A model generated the notes under the pieces. It was not told where the DNA came from. It saw only the letters and a program-made list of their open reading frames with translations, and did not search any database. 7,540 nucleotides of DNA from Candidatus Bathyarchaeota archaeon (lineage in GTDB: Archaea > Thermoproteota > Bathyarchaeia > Bathyarchaeales > Bathyarchaeaceae): NCBI GenBank assembly GCA_014859755.1, contig JACUTO010000069.1:1-7540 (forward strand). The letters run 5' to 3'. Below are positions 5,192-7,540 of the stretch, piece by piece; position 1 is the first letter of the stretch; each line of letters opens with the position of its first letter. Made by a program: the position numbers and the translations under genes.

Positions 5192-6255
5192 ATGACAGGA
5201 GTTTCGACAGCAGTATTCCACCAAGGTTTATCCCACTTCTTGTCAACTTTGGGCAGACCTTTCAGAAGGGCTTGGATCCTATCCGTAATAGTCGCAGCCT
5301 CGCTTTTTTTCACCCATCTTTTAAGTACATCAGGTTTTTCCGCCAGGTTTGCGAGATTTAGTGTGGTTGTCAGAGCAAGTTTTTGATCCTTCTTCAAAAC
5401 CTTTCTGAGCTTATCTGAGCTTATCTCTCCTATTCCATTTCCAATCGAATGATCCAAAAAGATCGCGCAAACGTCTTTTACGTCTTTATCCTCCATTCCG
5501 AGGACAACTTTGTCGTCTGCATAGTAGGAGTATGGTAGTACTCTATACTCTTGCCCGTATTCTGCAAGTTTGTCGAGGTTCTCTTTTGGGTAGTCCATGA
5601 TGAATTGGGTTTTAGACAGTATCAAATATTCTAAACCAATCGTGTACAGATTCTCTTTGTACCTCTCAAAGGCATCTTTAACGTTTATTTCATGCCTCAA
5701 ATCTATGCGATCGCAGAGGATATCCATCACTCCCACCATCGGAATTCCTCCCTCTGCTACCCCCTCAATAGTGGTAACTCTGTACCTTTCCCCATGCCTC
5801 CACGCAATGAAACGCCTATCATTCATGGTTGCAAAAGATTTATAGCAGGTTCCAAAGGCTCTATCCATGTTTAAAAGAAGCTTGTAGAAATCCAATCCCT
5901 GCTTTTTGGGAACTATGTAATCCGTGTCCTTTATTTTTCTCGACAACGGACCCCGGTCATTCGCATCTTTACAGTGAATTTTGACGGCAGCCCCACCGAA
6001 CAGCAGAACCGGGATGGGTTTCTTACTAACCCTCTTCTTGAAAGCTTCAGGATATCGTTTATGGAGTTCTTTTGCGTTGAGAGCCGCCCAAATAGAGACC
6101 ATGGCACTTTTCATCGGGAAGTAACTCATGTCTACGTAAGATGGGACACCAAGCTCCTCCCTGATCTCCTCTGGATCAACATTGGAGGTTAGGGGTAATT
6201 CAACCTCGTAGGTGGTTCCATCCACATCTTCGTATAAAATCGCTTTCTCAGGCAT
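5185..6255 (-). CDS. Second, divergent nucleotidyltransferase-fold protein, 356 aa
   Basis: A predicted soluble protein with a nucleotidyltransferase-like core embedded in longer flanks. After an N-terminal extension of about 80 residues comes FGGAAVKIHC (86-95), which parallels MGGLGVAMHC of the protein at 481-1407. Next are KDTDYIV (109-115, Asp110 and Asp112 as the DxD pair), VMDILCDRIDL (176-186, Asp178 as candidate third acid, paralleling VDVFYDKL), YLILSKTQFI (210-219, paralleling MLLEKIQMW) and DKDVKDVCAIFL (256-267, paralleling AKDLKDCLVLL). The tail has PWWNTAVE, resembling RWYNPVE of the other protein. The catalytic acids are kept, so activity is possible; the substrate is unknown. 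ATG 6255 is preceded by AAGGAGAT (6267-6274), but the spacing is long (about 13 bases from GGAG), and an in-frame TAA lies a few codons further upstream. It is convergent with the membrane-protein gene and divergent from nagA. The fold assignment rests on motif order, not on a search. Confidence 0.68.
   Translation of the reverse strand: MPEKAILYEDVDGTTYEVELPLTSNVDPEEIREELGVPSYVDMSYFPMKSAMVSIWAALNAKELHKRYPEAFKKRVSKKPIPVLLFGGAAVKIHCKDANDRGPLSRKIKDTDYIVPKKQGLDFYKLLLNMDRAFGTCYKSFATMNDRRFIAWRHGERYRVTTIEGVAEGGIPMVGVMDILCDRIDLRHEINVKDAFERYKENLYTIGLEYLILSKTQFIMDYPKENLDKLAEYGQEYRVLPYSYYADDKVVLGMEDKDVKDVCAIFLDHSIGNGIGEISSDKLRKVLKKDQKLALTTTLNLANLAEKPDVLKRWVKKSEAATITDRIQALLKGLPKVDKKWDKPWWNTAVETPVIE
5404..5426. 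repeat. 10-bp tandem repeat inside the second nucleotidyltransferase gene
   Basis: The unit TCTGAGCTTA occurs twice in tandem plus three further matching bases. It lies in the coding stretch for EISSDKLRK. The unit is not a multiple of three, so gain or loss of one copy would shift the frame of the last 75 or so codons. Confidence 0.7.
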
Positions 6256-6280
6256 ATCCGAAGTAAATCTCCTTTATCTC

Positions 6281-6288
6281 ATTTAAAT
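6281..6288 (-). promoter_or_regulatory. TATA-like box close to the second nucleotidyltransferase gene
   Basis: ATTTAAAT lies about 30 bases before ATG 6255. A transcript start 25 bases downstream would fall at about 6260, making the message almost leaderless and excluding the AAGGAGAT site. If that site is used, the promoter must lie further upstream. Confidence 0.4.
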
Positions 6289-6380
6289 GGTCGGTCCGGA
6301 AGCATCCTATGAATGTTTTCTGGAAATATTTCTCATGTTTCCTATCTAGAGCATCATGCGCCACTATTTTAGTTTAACTG

Positions 6381-6389
6381 ATATATAAA
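6381..6389 (-). promoter_or_regulatory. Alternative upstream TATA-like box of the second nucleotidyltransferase gene
   Basis: The minus strand reads TTTATATAT, the closest match to the archaeal TATA consensus in this gap. It would give a start near 6360 and a leader of about 100 bases containing the AAGGAGAT site and the GAAATATTTC palindrome. The stretch is nearly self-complementary, so use on the plus strand is also possible. Confidence 0.35.
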
Positions 6390-6446
6390 CATCATTCTCG
6401 ACCTCGAAAGTTGCAGAAGAGGCATCTGAAAGTTAAAGAATGGTGA

Positions 6447-6458
6447 AAATAAATTTAT
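6447..6458 (+). promoter_or_regulatory. Candidate TATA-like region of nagA
   Basis: AAATAAATTTAT follows a purine-rich stretch and would place the transcript start near 6480, about 50 bases before ATG 6531. TCTATATG at 6471-6478 is a competing element that would give a shorter leader. Confidence 0.35.
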
Positions 6459-6519
6459 GTAACAGCCGCTTCTATATGCCCTAAGCCTTTTAGTTTTAGA
6501 AGATGCCTCATGATATGAA

Positions 6520-6524
6520 GGGAG
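6520..6524 (+). promoter_or_regulatory. Shine-Dalgarno site of nagA
   Basis: GGGAG with a 6-base spacer to ATG 6531 supports that start over the out-of-frame ATGs at 6503 and 6515. Confidence 0.7.
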
Positions 6525-6530
6525 AGCTAG

Positions 6531-7540
6531 ATGAAAAAGACCGTTGTAATCGAAAACGGTATGGTGATAACTCCATCCGAAGCAATAGAAAAGGGCGTAG
6601 TTGTTTTTGAAGACGGAAAAATCACAGCAGTTGGACAGAAAAACCGCGTAAAAGTGCCGAGAAGTGCCAAAGTGATAGATGCTTCAGGCAAAATTGTTGC
6701 ACCTGGCTTTGTTGACATCCACGTTCACGGTGGCAAAGGAAGAGACGTCATGGATGCGTCTTACGAGGCGGTCAAAGAAATAGCGAAATTTTTGGTAAGC
6801 CACGGAACAACATCCTTCGTTCCCACAACTATCTCCGCACCTCGTTCTGACCTGTTGAGAGCCGTTAAAGCTGTGAAGACGGCAATGGAAAAAGGAACAG
6901 ATGGTGCAGAGGTCTTAGGAGCGCATTTGGAGGGCCCATACGTCAATCTTGAGAAACGTGGAGCTCACGACGCCAACTATGTTAGACTCCCTTCCATGGA
7001 TGAATTTGAGGAGATATGGGAGGCCTCTGACCATGCTGTAAGGATTGTGACACTAGCCCCTGAGCTTGAAGGATCCAAAATGTTGATACAGAAACTGAGA
7101 GAATTAGGAACAGCGGCTTCAATTGGCCACTCAAACGCCACTTACACCCAAACGGTAGACGCCATAAAGCACGGCGTTCGGCATGCAACTCACATGTTTA
7201 ACAGAATGAGCGGTTTTGACCCTAGAGAACCCGGCGTGGTAGGAGCGGTTCTTGTTCATGACGAACTGACAGCAGAACTAATTTGCGATGGCATCCACGT
7301 TCATCCCGCCGCTATGAACCTTCTCACTCGAGTCAAAGGATCGAAAAAAGTAGTGTTAGTCACCGATGCCATCCGAGCGGCAGGTATGCCTGACGGCGAA
7401 TATGCGCTAGGCAAACAACGCATCATTGTGAAGGATGGTGTCTCTAGGTTAGAATCCGGTGACTTTGCTGGAAGCACGCTGACAATGGACAGAGCGGTAA
7501 GAAATATTATGAAATTGGTTGGAACGCCTCTGCAAACAGC
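6531..7540 (+). CDS. nagA: N-acetylglucosamine-6-phosphate deacetylase, 3'-truncated by the window
   Basis: An amidohydrolase-superfamily enzyme converting N-acetylglucosamine 6-phosphate to glucosamine 6-phosphate and acetate in the cytoplasm, the entry step of GlcNAc into central metabolism or recycling. The 336 visible codons show the N-terminal beta-sandwich strand region (1-57, with DGKITAVG and GKIVAPGFVD), the metal motif HVH (64-66), HLEGPY (132-137, metal ligand Glu134), GHSNATY (199-205, His200), HATHMFNRMS (218-227, His221), REPGVVGAVL (232-241), DGIHVHP (253-259), the catalytic Asp279 in LVTDAI and FAGSTLTMD (312-320). Presence of HxH suggests a two-metal site as in the Bacillus/Thermotoga enzymes, unlike E. 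coli NagA, where these histidines are replaced. FNRM replaces the common FNAM in the substrate loop. Family members are about 380-400 residues, so some 50-60 codons are missing on the right. Identity is nearly certain; archaeal use in catabolism rather than cell-surface sugar turnover is unresolved. Confidence 0.95.
   Translation, partial: MKKTVVIENGMVITPSEAIEKGVVVFEDGKITAVGQKNRVKVPRSAKVIDASGKIVAPGFVDIHVHGGKGRDVMDASYEAVKEIAKFLVSHGTTSFVPTTISAPRSDLLRAVKAVKTAMEKGTDGAEVLGAHLEGPYVNLEKRGAHDANYVRLPSMDEFEEIWEASDHAVRIVTLAPELEGSKMLIQKLRELGTAASIGHSNATYTQTVDAIKHGVRHATHMFNRMSGFDPREPGVVGAVLVHDELTAELICDGIHVHPAAMNLLTRVKGSKKVVLVTDAIRAAGMPDGEYALGKQRIIVKDGVSRLESGDFAGSTLTMDRAVRNIMKLVGTPLQT

Larger units (their letters stand above)
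6256..6530. other. Divergent intergenic region between the second nucleotidyltransferase gene and nagA
   Basis: This 275-base AT-rich gap separates two outward-facing genes. It holds TATA-like elements on both strands (annotated separately) and the 10-bp palindrome GAAATATTTC (6323-6332), which could be an operator. Only very short reading frames occur (for example 23 codons from 6309 plus), none with a convincing ribosome site. No tRNA cloverleaf or recognised riboswitch was seen. Confidence 0.6.

Noticed and set aside
6503..6610. Short frame of 35 codons starting before nagA and overlapping it
   Set aside because: It has no good ribosome site of its own, overlaps nagA in another frame, and its sequence lacks any recognisable feature.

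Overview
The window looks like a chromosomal segment of an archaeon, most likely an uncultured member of the Thermoproteota/Bathyarchaeia type; the lineage is an inference. The support is AT-rich TATA-like boxes (TTTAAG/TTTAAAT) about 25 bases upstream of plausible transcript starts, purine-rich Shine-Dalgarno sites, TTG and GTG starts, frequent AGA/AGG arginine codons, and an APC permease and a phosphohexomutase of familiar archaeal style. I found no tRNA, rRNA, CRISPR array, insertion sequence or phage gene.

Layout, left to right. (1) 1-354, minus: 5' part of a phosphohexomutase (phosphomannomutase/phosphoglucosamine mutase family) that runs off the left edge. (2) 481-2395, minus: a tight two-gene unit, with a metallophosphoesterase (2395-1424) followed after 16 bases by a nucleotidyltransferase-fold protein (1407-481). 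(3) 2396-2530: a divergent promoter region. (4) 2531-4228, plus: a large APC-superfamily permease. (5) 4282-5181, plus: an unrecognised membrane protein with a soluble N-terminal domain, a two-helix membrane hairpin and a PH-like C-terminus; its promoter is squeezed into a 53-base gap that also holds the permease's T-rich terminator. (6) 5185-6255, minus: a second nucleotidyltransferase-fold protein, convergent with gene 5, their stop codons sitting in one short palindrome. (7) 6256-6530: intergenic, with TATA-like elements on both strands. (8) 6531-7540, plus: N-acetylglucosamine-6-phosphate deacetylase (nagA), running off the right edge.

How the genes relate. NagA and the phosphohexomutase both fit hexose/amino-sugar phosphate metabolism, but they lie over 6 kb apart in separate transcription units, so a shared pathway is only suggestive. 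The most unusual content is the pair of divergent nucleotidyltransferase-fold proteins. They share the order GG, DxD, third Asp, LLxKxQ-like and KDxKD-like, plus a tryptophan-rich C-terminal motif. One of them is translated directly behind a metallophosphoesterase. This is the best candidate for an undescribed system here, but its function cannot be read from the sequence.
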